Below, piece by piece: positions 1 to 11,779 of a stretch of DNA of 64,000 nt; position 1 is the stretch's first letter, and each line of letters begins with the position of its first letter. A program made the position numbers and the translations under genes. The stretch comes from Telmatactis stephensoni (taxonomy: Eukaryota; Cnidaria; Anthozoa; Actiniaria; Isophelliidae). The notes under the pieces were generated by a model that ran no database searches, was not told where the DNA came from, and was given only the letters and a program-made list of their open reading frames with translations. The stretch lies in contig JALIZF010001474.1 of assembly GCA_029948255.1 (NCBI GenBank), positions 278,355-342,354 of the forward strand, given 5' to 3'.

Positions 1-1
1 A

Positions 2-2117
2 CAGCTAGAGAACGACCACCCTGAAATCTCCGAGCATATGCAGAATGGAGGATTTTCAGTTCAAATTGGCTCATCAAACCCATCTAGTCACATACCAGTT
101 TATCAAACTATCGAAGAAACAGCCAATAAGGATACCCAGACGCCAGGAGGAACGAAGGGATTTAGTCTTAATCCTGGAGCAGTAAACAGGTTTTACCTGA
201 CAGCAGAATACAGAAGTACATGCATCAGAAATCTCAGACAAATGGTTGAAGTCAAAGCACCTGGTACTCAGCATCCAGATCTTGAGCCATCCAGAGTAAA
301 GAGAGATGAAAAAGACATACATTCATTATCAGAGCTGATAGGGTCTTCCTGGATTAACCCTTTTGAACAAACAAATGAACTTGTGTCTCTTTCAACCGGA
401 AAATTGCCTCCAGATGATGTGTCTGCAGACTTGCTCAACGCTAAGCAAAAAGGTGAGAGCGCTTATAAAACATTTACTAAAGAGAGGATTGAATCAGAGC
501 CATCTACCAGGAAAACAAAATTTCATGATAAGATGTCAAAACTCAACCTCAAGACCTTTAGCTCCATAAAGCATTCTAAGAAGACAAAGGTATCCAATAA
601 AGAAGTTGTACTCAAAGCTGACAACAAGTTGTTTGGCCATCTAATTTTAGTGGCATCAAGTAGAAATCTACAAATATGAGAAGTTCTAAAGCATCCATTT
701 GGACCTCTACCATGGTCTTTGTCAAATGCTGATGGCACAATGAAGAAGACGAATAACAGTGCGCTTGCTCGTAACCTAGAAAAATTGTCTCCACCAGCTG
801 AAATACTTCCAAGAAATTCTGCAGTCATCATTGATGGAATGGCTATCATAAATAAGTTGAATGCTGAGAAACAGACCTATGGCGAGCTGGCAGCAAATAT
901 CTTTGCCACTATAAAGATGAATGGATATGGAAGTACAAGATTGGATGTCGTGTTTGATGTTTATAAGGAATTGTCGATCAAGAATGCAGAACGAGAAAAG
1001 CGAGGAAACACTGTTTCAGGAGTTCAGCTTAATACTATTATGCCTGGACACAAAGTGCAGCAGTGGAAGTCAGTCCTTCGATGCTCAGCAAGCAAAACCG
1101 CACTTACGAATTTTCTATTCAATGAATGGCAAAAGCCTGAATACCTCAATGAGCTTGAAGGCAAAACCATTTTTGTCACAAACCAAAGCCAATGTGTAAT
1201 GCTAAGCCATGGAAGGGTATCTCCTGTTCCAGAACTTGAAACATCACCAGAAGAGGCAGACACGCGAATGCTACTTCACGCCAAACATGCTTCCCGTACA
1301 CACAATGCCATTATCATTATATCTGAAGACAGATGTCATTGTACTTGCCTTGACATTCTTTAGGAACATAGGAGATATTTACATAAGGTGTGGCACTAGG
1401 AATCGTACAAGATATATTGATATATCGAAACTAGGATCATGCCTAGGACAAAACATTTGTAACAGCTTAATAGGATTACATACCTTTACTGGATGTGACA
1501 CTGTAAGTGCCTTTGGGGGAAAAGGGAAAGTTTCGGCGTTGAAGTTGGTCATGAACCAGGAAATCTATCAAAATGCGCTTTCGCAACTGGGTACACAGTG
1601 GCACTTGTCTGTAGAATTGTTTCTGCTACTTCAGAAGTTTACTTGCGATATATATGCTTCAAAAGTTGACATCACCAATGTCAATGGCCTCAGATACCAG
1701 CTTTTTAGATCTAGAAAAGGAATCGAATCTTGGCAGCTTCCACCTTGTGAAAACTGCTTACATCTCCATGATTTACGAGCAAACTACCAAGCCTCTATTT
1801 GGCGTAAATGTCTAGAACAACATCCCGACATACCAAGTCCCGATGATCATGGATGGGCAATTGAGGATGGCTTGCTGGTAATCAAATGGATGACTGGTTT
1901 GCCAGCCCCAGAAGCCATCCTTGAAATTATTGCCTGCAACTCCAAGAAAGAGTGCACATTGCCAAAATGTGAATGCTTGGCAAATGGTTTCAAATGTACT
2001 CCCGCATGCAAGCTTCAGAGTTGTGAGAACATGCTGGCAGATGACCAAGACGAAGAAGTTCCTATTCAAGATGAAGATGTTTATGACAGTTCTGATGATG
2101 ATCTTGAAGAAGATTAA
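2..2117 (+). pseudogene. FEN/PIN-like nuclease family protein with C-terminal Cys-rich tail, 5' truncated and broken
   Basis: One reading frame is open from the window edge to a TGA at 677-679 and resumes in the same frame until about 1,330. A net two-base loss there moves it into a second frame, which runs to 2,117. The order of acidic motifs matches 5'-nuclease (FEN/XPG) active sites: IIDGMAI, then VFDVY followed by SIK..ER, then EEADTR, then SEDxDV (exactly where the frameshift falls), then TGCDTVSAFGGKGK. The tail (ECTLPKCECLANGFKC) resembles a CXC/tesmin zinc region and ends in an acidic stretch. I recognise the whole as a large family expanded in invertebrate genomes. The nuclease assignment is my inference from motif order. 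The two breaks make it a probable pseudogene; the true start lies upstream of the window. Confidence 0.6.
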
Positions 2118-3193
2118 AGTATATATATGTGCAAGTATCAAGAAAGCTTGGTTTTCATTATAAATCAGCAAGTGCAATAATCAAACAGATGCAATTATTA
2201 TTACAAACGTATTAAAAACGTATAGGAACCTTATTCATATTACATGTTTTCAAAGGCAATTGGGGACTGTTGCAGCTTGTAGCTCTGCAAGTAAATTTTC
2301 CAGCATCCAAAATCTTCTGTTATGATCCCTAGTTTAAGTAAGAAGTACTGTAAACATATCTGTTCAGTGAAATTAGCACAGAAAGTTGTTTTGCTGTTGT
2401 TTTGCATCTCATTAGATGTTGTATCTTGCAAAATCCTAACAAAAATGCAATTTTTTAGTCATGACCTTGAGAATTGACCTTGACCTTGACCTTTGGGTGA
2501 AAGTTCACGTGACTAATACATGTATGTGATCAAGTGCACAATAGATTGACATAAAAATCATACTTACAAGTAAGAATGTGGATTGGAGAAAGTAATTTTT
2601 AATATAGAATATGTATGGTTACCATAGCAACGTCAATTTGAACCCCTTAGCTACATTTGCGATGTGGCCACCAGGCATTTTTTGAAAACTTAGACTGTAA
2701 AACTTAGAATGTATGGGGAATTTGCCCCCCCAGGTGGTACCGGGGTCGAGTTTGGCTCACGGACTAATAATACACATGCCTTGATATGACACTTGCCCAA
2801 CGCAAAGCGGTGTTCTCAGGGTCAACTCTTGTTAAACTTGATCATTCTCTATCTCGCTGGACTCTTATCCCCAGGGATCGTAGGTGTCCAATCATATATG
2901 ATTGACCTAATTTAAAAGAACAATAGTCATCCTCAGAAACTAATCACTTTTTCCTAGCACCCAAAATAGATACACCTGGTATGTATTGACTATTTTCCTA
3001 TATTTTATAATAGAAGCCATAGACATATTTGAAAATGATTGACTACCAAAAAAAAATTCTAACTAAACTAGCTAACTAAAGTCCATCAAATGTCATTCTC
3101 ATGTAAGAATGAATGAGGCAGTTTTTTACTGCCCATTTCAACAAATATTGATGGTAAATTAAATTGCATAGGGCCATTTTATACTGTAAGTAC
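2118..3193. other. Non-coding AT-rich interval
   Basis: No supportable gene. It includes a short cluster of TGACCT hexamers at 2,462-2,492, three of them head-to-tail. The lower part would be intron 1 of the HTH exon on the minus strand if that gene is not truncated; I found none of its later exons here. Confidence 0.5.
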
Positions 3194-3575
3194 CTGTGGT
3201 GGATCCATGGCGGGAAATGTAGTCTTCTGTAAGACAGTCCAGTTCTGCATCAGTAATTTCTGAAAATTTACTGAGACCTTCAAGACCATGATCTCTTACT
3301 CGTCTATGAATGGTACTGCGAGAAACATGCAACATTTTTGCAATCTGAATCCACGTGAAGCCAAGTCCTCTCAACTCCTCAAAAATAGAAGGTGGAATAT
3401 CAAATGCTGGTCTTCCACGTCCACTTCTTTTATGTGAAGGCTGACCCAAGTCTACAGCTCTGGTTGTCCTTCTCTCGACCTCAGACAGTTGTTGCCACAA
3501 GTAGCGATGTAACTCGGAGAAGCATTCACGAAGCTCAGCGAAAAAGGACTGTCGTTCATCGTTATTATCCGCCAT
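3194..3575 (-). CDS. HTH N-terminal exon of an integrase-core-type gene
   Basis: The exon starts MADNNDERQSFF and carries a resolvase/Hin-like helix-turn-helix (GRPAFDIPPSIFEELRGLGF, then WIQIAKMLHVSRSTIHRRV, residues ~50-95). It ends in ...SRHGSTTG at a good splice donor (CACAG|GTACTT, GT at 3,192-3,193). This layout matches exon 1 of a widespread invertebrate and fish gene family in which the HTH precedes an rve/DDE integrase core. No integrase core exon is visible downstream on the minus strand to the window start, so the gene is either truncated or continues beyond a large intron. The short continuation past the donor is intron. Confidence 0.6.
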
Positions 3576-3780
3576 GAAAACAATAACAGAAAGTTATGCA
3601 CTATTGAAAAGATTAGCTGCAACAGGATACGTTACTTCATCCGAATCTATCTCACATTTATCTAACAAATTGAGAAGGCAAACAGCCAAAGGTTCCTATT
3701 CAATTTGCTCCACCATTTTTTTGCTCAGCAGCCAGGCCTTTTCCTTAATATGGAAGATCACGTGCAATTATCAAATGAAT

Positions 3781-3985
3781 TTGCTTGACTTATCGAATGA
3801 ATTTTGCTTGGATTATCAAACGAATTTTGCTTGGATTATCGAATGATTGCTTGGATTATCGAATGAATTTTGCTTGGATTATCGAATAAATTTTGCTTGG
3901 ATTATCGAATGAATTTTGCTTGGATTATCGAATGAATTTTGCTTGGATTATCGAATGGATTTTGCTTGGATTATCGAATGAATTT
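3781..3985 (+). repeat. ~24-bp minisatellite (TTGCTTGGATTATCGAATGAA-like unit)
   Basis: About nine tandem copies of a 24-bp unit with core GGATTATCGAAT. One copy is shortened and a few have single substitutions. Scattered ATCGAAT motifs continue to about 4,130, suggesting decayed copies. Confidence 0.85.
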
Positions 3986-4290
3986 TGTGTTTGATCACGA
4001 AAACAACAAATTTTATCATCGAATGAAATTATAGGCTAAATTAGTCGAATTTTGCTGCATTTTTATTGAAAATATTGAGAATTATCGAATATATTTAAGT
4101 TTATCGAATACAAAAACTTAACATCGAATATTGACACATTTCAGCAACCATAGTGGGGAAGGACTAGAAGGGAACATATGATCCATTCGAGCTATTCCAC
4201 CCAAAAAACGTACAAACACTTAAAAAATACAGCAACAAAAAAACGTTAAAACTTTGTCATACATCATATTCGTCGTCATATTCATATTCA

Positions 4291-4569
4291 TTATATGAGG
4301 GTATGGACGGAGTTAAATCAGTACAAGATGATATCATAGTATGGGGCAAGACTGTAGCTGAACATGACCAACACCTGCGTGCAGCCCTGTCTAGAGCTAG
4401 AGAAGTTGGATTAAAGCTCAACCTGAAGAAATGTAGATTCAGAGCAAGAGAAATTACATTCCTTGGTGACAAGATCACAAGTGAAGGAGTATTACCTGAT
4501 CCTAAGAAGGTAGAAGCAAATAACAATATGCCTAAACCTACTTGTAAAGTAGAACTGCAAAGGTACCTA
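4291..4569 (+). pseudogene. Ty3/gypsy reverse transcriptase fragment
   Basis: The translation contains VQDDIIVWGKTVAEHDQHL, GLKLNLKKCRFR, ITFLGDKITSEGVLPDPKKV and RYL. These are the palm region around the (Y/V)xDD box and the following thumb block of Ty3/gypsy-type RT. Only ~90 residues survive. The 3' end is cut abruptly at 4,570, where a dispersed repeat begins, so that repeat probably inserted into or next to it. No LTR, RNase H or integrase is seen. Confidence 0.75.
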
Positions 4570-4570
4570 C

Positions 4571-4766
4571 AATGCCAGACAAAAAGGTTAAGACAAAACG
4601 AAAAAAAAAAGATTTTTGAGTAAACCCATCACTTTCAGTTAATTGTTCTCCCCTCTCCCCCTCTCCCCCAATGTTGAGGTAGGTGCACAATGTCGTCCAT
4701 AGAATGGGCTATTGTCTGGTACAACATTGACCCAGGGGAGATGGGGATTCAATAAATAGCTTGTTG
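4571..4766 (+). repeat. Dispersed repeat, copy 1 (partial)
   Basis: Starts CAATGCCAGACAAAAAGG and contains a CCCCTCTCCCCCTCTC pyrimidine run, then GTACAACATTGACCC. It is closely similar to the copies at 33,281 and 34,283 but ends about 80 bp earlier. No ORF; family not recognised. Confidence 0.8.
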
Positions 4767-5013
4767 TCTAAATGGAAAAATATGAGGCAGGACAACTTGG
4801 ATTCATAAGAAACCATTCATAAGATAATATGATAAATAAAATACGTTTATTTCTAGTTATTTCTAGTTATTTCTCAACCCTCCTTCAAAATGCTCATTAG
4901 TTAAGAAATACTCATTTGTATATTAACATATTACTAGCATTATTATTGAATTGGGTTTTATGAAATCGCCATTGCATTTTTTAGCTTTGGTTTGGACGAC
5001 AGATGAAGACTTT

Positions 5014-5511
5014 TGCCAAGGAAGAATGTGTGGTCGGGCAGGTAGTAATGCTTGTAGTTATTGTAGCATTAGGAAAGATATACTGCAATCAAATCCATTT
5101 AAAACTTCCTCAGTCAAAGATGTTGGATAGTAAATGAAAGGAATTCCTCGTAGACCACTACTAGATGTATGTGATGTATATGAAAACTTTAAAAGTCAAT
5201 TATGCATTCTCAAAATTGGTGAGAGCAAACCAGTTTTGCCTCCATCATGTACCCTGAATTATCAATTAGCACTATTTGCATCACAGAAAAGAAGGGGCTG
5301 CAGTATAATTATTTGTGACAACAGATCTAGCATTATCATTAGTGATGGTGAAAGTAATAAGGTCATGATGATAGATACACATTACCACCCATCTGCCAAA
5401 AGTGGGACAATTTTTGTTTTTGTTTTTCCAGCTGAGATGGCAAATTTCATTTTCAAAAACAGTCGTTCAAAGTTTGCTACATTAACGGGTGTTGTGTTTG
5501 AAGTTAAGTAA
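5014..5511 (+). pseudogene. Cysteine-protease-like domain fragment
   Basis: A single frame reads GRAGSNACSYC at its start and MIDTHYHPSAKSGTIFVF near its end, interrupted by tandem TAG TAA stops at 5,128-5,133. A GxGSNAC cysteine followed ~100 residues later by D-x-H is the pattern of papain-fold peptidase-like domains found in some large invertebrate transposon-type proteins. The similarity is from memory and weak. The fragment after the stops (from ATG 5,134) is 125 codons. Treated as a remnant. Confidence 0.35.
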
Positions 5512-5709
5512 TTTAAAATTATAAATGTACCACTCACTGGTATAACTCATAAGCATAACACAATATTTACAAAATATAAGATGCTAAGTTGAATATTTAT
5601 GTATTTATGCAAATTTATATAAGTTAATATAAATTTTTATAAAGTTTGCTTTTGTTACTGATCATGAGACTTGATATATGAATCGTGCATGAACTGTTTC
5701 CCATGTAAT

Positions 5710-5897
5710 GGGGTTTTGGCTCTTACTTGGTGTAGAAGACACAGACTAAAGTAATTCAATAGCCACAACAAAAGACTCCAACTTATACTGACAATAGAAC
5801 CAAGCTACAAAGAACACAATAGGTTTCTATTGAATTACATAGACTTTGTCCTCAGTCCATTGTGTCCCTTACACAAAGTAAGAGCCCCCTAGGGTTT
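5710..5897. mobile_element. MITE-like imperfect inverted repeat
   Basis: The left end GGGGTTTTGGCTCTTACTT pairs with the right end AAGTAAGAGCCCCCTAGGG (reverse complement). Inner blocks GACACA and TAATTCAATAG are also mirrored. Non-coding, ~190 bp. The surrounding 5,512-6,470 shows no other supportable feature. Confidence 0.5.
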
Positions 5898-6519
5898 CTG
5901 TAATGGCAAAATGACCAAAATGTGTGTTTATGATCATGCCAGCATGTACACAACTGGTTCATACATGTAATCAGTAATAATTATATAGTTGTTAGATTTG
6001 ATGTGTGATTGAGTCATTCTGAGTAAGATCTGGTTGACTTTAAACATTACTTCCAAATTTATATTTAGATATCTATATTTAGAAATATTTAGATCATTAT
6101 TTAAGAGATCTAGAATAAATCTAAGAGTACCTCAGATTTCCAGTACAAAGATTTGTAATTGTTTTTTTTTACAAGCTGTCATGCTGGATGCCATTTTGCT
6201 TTTTGTTAGTACCAGTCCTTTTTGAATCAGAGGAAGCCTGAGCTGTTGACTGATTTTGATATTCATTAATTCAAGCATGTATTTGGAAATAAAAGGACTT
6301 TAAGGTATGATGTACTCAACGTGTTCCTTTTTCAATAATTATTGTGTAAAACTTTTTTGAACCATATGAGGCAATTTGTAAATTTTTGAAACATGGACAA
6401 TCAAAAATTCAAACCCATAAAAACAGCATCTAAATGGCCCAAAAATAACAATTCTTTATATCATAGCCATATCTCAGCCTGGGAAATCAGCAAATTCCCA
6501 ATAGGTTTATGCTTGGGTA

Positions 6520-7015
6520 ATAACTATTTCCAATTTGGGAATTAAGAAAATTCCCTATTTCTGAGTTACCATAACCCAACCTTGGGAATCAATGTCAACA
6601 AATTCCCAACCTTAGCTCCCATGAAGAATATTTGATTCCCAATTTGGGAATCTACAAAACTCCCTATTTTGTGTTACCATAACCCAACCTTGGGAATCAA
6701 TGTCAACAAATTCCCAACTTCAATTCCCATTTGGGGTATTTGATTCCCAATTTGGGAATCTCAATGTCAACAAATTCCCAAACTCAACTCCCATGAAGGG
6801 TATTTGATTCCCAATTTGGGAATCTACAAAACTCCCTATTTTGTGTTACCATAACCCAACCTTGGGAATCAATGTCAACAAATTCCCAACCTTAATTTCC
6901 ATGTAGGGTATCTGATTTCCAATTTGGGAATCTATCAAATTCCCAAGATAGGGTTAACAAAATCCGAAACAAACTGACATTGGGAATCAGTCTAACATCC
7001 CCCAATTACATTCTC
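6520..7015. repeat. Tandem repeat rich in TTCCCAATTTGGGAA palindromes
   Basis: A unit carrying GATTCCCAATTTGGGAATC, CATAACCCAACCTTGGGAAT and CAATGTCAACAAATTCCCAA recurs about four times with variable length, one copy being truncated. Isolated TTGGGAATT motifs continue to ~7,085. No ORF. Confidence 0.8.
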
Positions 7016-7390
7016 TTTGGGAATTGGATGGGAATTTGTTGGGAATTCAAGGCAATTCCCAACAAATACCCAATTTGGGAATCCGTTTTTTCCCTGTGAA
7101 AAAGACAGTAATAAACAAATATTATGAACTCACCTCACGAAGTTAGCTATCCCAATATTCCACGAAATTATGCAATCATCTAGCAATCTTTGAGGCAACC
7201 AAAACTATTTAAGCTCCTTTTCGTTTAAATAAGAATATGTTTTCCAATGCATCTTATTTTCTTGCATATAAATCGTTTTCAACCTCGAATTTCCTGATGG
7301 AATTCTGTCAACAAAAATGGCTGACTCGGTGAGAAGGTAGTTACTTCACTTATGGTACTTGAAAACTCCCGAGATTTTCTCCTATATTCT

Positions 7391-10383
7391 CAGGAACTCC
7401 AATAGACTCCCACGTACTCACATAGACTCCCACGTACTCCCATAGACTCCCACATACTCCCATAGACTCCCATAGACTCCCACGTACTCCCATAGACTCC
7501 CGTATACTCCCATAGACTCCCACGTACTCCCATAGACTCCCACATACTCCCATAGACTCCCACGTACTCCCATAGACTCCCACATACTCCCATAGACTCC
7601 CAAAGACTCCCATAGACTCCCACGTACTCCCATAGACTCCCACGTACTCCCATAGACTCCCATGTACTCCCATAGACTCCCACCTACTCCCATAGACTCC
7701 TACATACTCCCATAGACTCCCACCTACTCCCAAGTACTCCCATAGACTCCCGTATACTCCCATAGACTCCCACGTACTCCCATAGACTCCCACGTACTCC
7801 CATAGACTCCCACGTACTCCCATAGACTCCCGTATACTCCCTTAGACTCCCGTGTACTCCCATAGACTCCCACATACTCCCATAGACTCCCGTATACTCC
7901 CATAGACTCCCATGTACTCCCATAGACTCCCACGTACTCCCATAGACTCCCACCTACTCCCATAGACTCCCAAGTACTCCCATAGACTCCCGTATACTCC
8001 CATAGACTCCCACGTACTCCCATAGACTCCCACCTACTCCCATAGACTCCCACGTACTCCCATAGACTCCCGTATACTCCCTTAGACTCCCGTGTATTCC
8101 CATAGACTCCCACATACTCCCATAGACTCCCGTATACTCCCATAGACTCCCATGTACTCCCATAGACTCCCACGTACTCCCATAGACTCCCACCTACTCC
8201 CATAGACTCCCTCGTACTCCCATAGACTCCCACATACTCCCATAAACTCCCAAAGGCTCCCATAGACTCCCACGTACTCCCATAGACTCCCGTATACTCC
8301 CTTAGACTCCCACGTACTCCCATAGACTCCCACATACTCCCATAGACTCCCACGTACTCCCATAGACTCCCGTATACTCCCATAGACTCCCACGTACTCC
8401 CATAGACTCCCACGTACTCCTATAGACTCCCATGTACTCCCATAGACTCCCACCTACTCCCATAGACTCCTACATACTCCCATAGACTCCCAAAGACTCC
8501 CATAGACTCCAACGTACTCCCATAGACTCCCACCTACTCCCATGTACTCCCATAGACTCCCGTATACTCCCTTAGACTCCCGCGTACTCCTTTAGACTCC
8601 CACATACTCCCATAGACTCCCGTATACTCCCATAGACTCCCATGTACTCCCATAGACTCCCACGTACTCCCATAGACTCCCACCTACTCCCATAGACTCC
8701 CTCGTACTCCCATAGACTCCCTCCTACTCCCATAGACTCCCACGTACTCCCATAGACTCCCGTGTACTCCCATAGACTCCCGTGTACTCCCATAGACTCC
8801 CGTATACTCCCATAGACTCCCACGTACTCCCATAGACTCTCATGTACTCCCATTGTTTCCCTTGTACTCTTATAGACTCCCACATACTCCCATAGACTCC
8901 CAAAGACTGCCATAGACTCCCAAAGACTCCAACGTACTCCCATAGATTCCCGTGTACTCCCATAGACTCCCACGTACACCCATAGACTCCCATGTACTCC
9001 CATAGACTCCCACGTACTCCCATAGACTCCTACATACTCCCATAGACTCCCAAAGACTCCAATAGACTCCCACGTACTCCCATAGACTCCCACCTACTCC
9101 AATAGACTCCCACGTACTCCGATAGACTCCCGTGTACTCCCATAGACTCCCGTGTACTCCCATAGACTCCCGTATTCTCCCATAGACTCCCACATACTCC
9201 CATAGACTCCCACGTAGTCCTATAGACTCCCATGTACTCCCATAGACTCCCATGTACTCCCATAGACTCCCAAAGACTCCCATAGACTCCCAAAGACTCC
9301 CATAGACTCCCACCTACTCCCATAGACTCCCGCGTACTCCCATAGACTCCCACGTACTCCCATAGACTCCCGTATACTCCCTTAGACTCCCGTGTACTCC
9401 CATAGACTCCCACATACTCCCATAGACTCCCGTATACTCCCATAGACTCCCACGTACTCCCATAGACTCCCACGTACTCCCATAGACTCCCACGTACTCG
9501 TAGAATCCCACGTACTCCCATAGACTCCCGTATACTCCCATAGACTCCCGTGTACTCCCATAGACTCCCGTGTACTCCCATAGACTCCCACGTACTCCCA
9601 TAGACTCCCGTATACTCCCATAGACTCCCGTGTACTCCCATAGACTCTTACGTACTCCCATAGACTCCTGTATACTCTCATAGACTCCAACGTACTCCCA
9701 TAGACTTCCACGTACTCCCATAGACTCCCATAGACTCCCACGTACTGCCATAGACTCCTGTATACTCCCATAGACTCCCACGTACGCCCATAGACTCCCT
9801 CGTACTCCCAGAGACTCCGTGGTACTCCCATAGACTCCCACGTACCCTCATAGACTCTCTTGTACTCCCCAAGACTCCCGCGTACTCCCATCGACTCCCA
9901 TAGACTCCCATAGACTCCCGTGTACTCCCATAGTTTCCCGCGTTCTCCCATAGACTCCCGTGTGCTGCACTAGACTCCCCTGTACTCCCATAGACTCCCA
10001 CGTACTCCCGAGTACTCCCATAGACTCCCATGTACTCCCATAGACTCCCACCTACTCGCATAAACTCCCATGCACTCCCATAGACTCCCTTGTACTCCCA
10101 TAGACTCTCACATACTCGCATAGACTTTCATAGACTCCCGCGTACTCCCATAGACTCCCACGTACTCCCATAGACTCCCACGTACTCCCATAGACTCCCA
10201 CGTACTCCCATAGACTCCCTTGTACTCCCACAGACTCCCACGTACTCCTATAGACTCCCTTGTACTTCCATAGATTCTCGTGTACTCCGATTGTTTCCCT
10301 TGTACTCCCTTGGACTCCCTTGTGTTCCCATAGACTTTAGTGTATTTCTATAGACTCCTCTGTACTCCCATAGACTCCCACAC
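7391..10383 (-). repeat. Giant 20-bp minisatellite, array 1
   Basis: About 3 kb of alternating decamers: a near-invariant CATAGACTCC and a variable C-NNNN-ACTCC (CACGTACTCC, CGTATACTCC, CACATACTCC, CACCTACTCC, CATGTACTCC, CAAAGACTCC). From 7,391 to about 9,499 the ten-base phase is kept without a single indel. The first phase slip is near 9,500, and the array decays after ~10,200. On the minus strand all three frames are open and encode the same GVYGSTWESMGVRGSLWEYV-type repeat because the unit is 20 bp. I treat the ORFs as by-products, not genes. The minus strand is given because array 2 carries the same unit on plus. Confidence 0.95.
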
Positions 10384-11168
10384 TTCCACACTCCCCTCTC
10401 GAGCTCGATGACAAACATAAAGGAATCGAGTTACATAAATTGAAAACTTTCTTTTCGAACTATTTGCTTGTTTGGTCTTGTTTGGATAAAAAACCGGCAC
10501 AATTATAATAACAACTATTCTGAGATTTAAAAATATGTATTATACCTAAGGAATGACCATTTTCGTTTTAGTGTCGTAGTAATGAATAAAGCAACTCCAT
10601 TGAATTACCAATTACATGTACAGGGTTACAAAAGCAACTGATAGTATATTAGAGTGGTTTTCATAAACCAAGCCTCGTCGGCTATCAGCTCATGTACGAC
10701 GAGATTGAGTGGAATAATGGTTAAACGGTATTTCACGGGTTTATCCACGGCATGCAAATGAGTTTCCACGTTTTTTTATTTATTATTTCAAATTTCCCCT
10801 TCATTGTGGTGGATACCAAAACAATTAGACCTATAGCTCTCGGCCTTATGGACAACGATTGCCTCATGGGCTATCAAATCGTAGTCCATGAGGCCGAGAG
10901 GTCTAATTGTTAAATAACCCAGTAGTAGAGAGCCAACCAGAGCGAGCACTTGCTCATATCCAGTGATTGACAATATAATAAACTAATTTATTTAGTGCTA
11001 TTGCGCTTAAAGTCTTTTACTTTCTATTGTTCAATGCCCGCTATTAGATAGCAAAGGTATTTATTGTTTCACGGTTTTTCTATTCTGAACTCTGTTGACT
11101 TTCGATCTGTTCTGCTCATTATCAAGTTTCCAACGATTTACATGTACGATGCACATGTGGTAAAAACT
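10384..11168. other. Non-coding interval with a small foldback at 10,820-10,911
   Basis: The foldback pairs AACAATTAGACCT with AGGTCTAATTGTT, and CTCGGCCT with AGGCCGAG; it is probably a short MITE or its relic. No gene seen in the rest. Confidence 0.5.
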
Positions 11169-11779
11169 GGAAGACTCAACAAATGGGAGTGGAAACAACA
11201 TGTGCGACAACAAGATGTGTTTGTCACAAACATGGCAAGCCATGTACAAGGAAATGCTAGTGCAAAGTGTCTATGTGCAACAATAAACAGTCAACACCTG
11301 AAGCAGATTTGTACAAGCACTTACCAAACAGGGGTTGTAGTTGTGGGCAGTCAAATGCCTCCACTAAATCTTGCCAAAATGGTGAAAGAAGAAGCAAATG
11401 TCCGTGTGCTATACGAGCAATTGGATGCACGGACATTTGCAGATGTTACAATTATGTGAATGGAGGAACATCAGTTGCTAAAACGACACCATCAAAAAGA
11501 AAAAGAGAAACAGTTTCTCCTTACACGAAAAAGAAATCTAGAGATTTTTTAAGTGATAATGGAGCAACGGTAAAAACCGGCCCATGGACTGAATTAGAGA
11601 CATTCTGTCTCATGGTATGTAAGGAGTTGTTATGCAGTCATGGAATCCCAATTACGTCCACAAATCTAAAAGAAATGTATAACTTTGTTGTGAAATGCAA
11701 CAATACTAAGAACATTTCTCTGATGATAAATGAGAAAAGTACATCTCAGGTGGCAGCAAATATGTTGTACCACAATTAA
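11169..11779 (+). pseudogene. CXC (tesmin/TSO1-like) domain protein fragment
   Basis: The frame reads TCATTRCVCHKHGKPCTRKC, an in-frame TAG at about 11,256, then CKVSMCNN and later GCSCGQSN, KSKCPCAIRAIGCTDICRCYN. The Cys spacing is that of paired CXC zinc-binding repeats as seen in large invertebrate multi-copy proteins. Basic (SKRKRE, YTKKKSR) and non-conserved sequence follows to the stop at 11,779. The 5' part is missing and one stop interrupts the domain, so it is probably a pseudogene. DNA binding is inferred from the family. Confidence 0.6.

Noticed and set aside
7391..9500. CRISPR-like alternation of constant and variable blocks
   Set aside because: Blocks are only 10 bp and 10 bp, variable decamers recur from a small set, there are no cas genes, and the window is eukaryotic.
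7350..10121. A dozen long overlapping minus-strand ORFs (up to 229 aa) of the GVYGSTWES type
   Set aside because: They are translations of a stop-free 20-bp tandem repeat, present equally in all three frames; no splice, start context or domain supports a gene.
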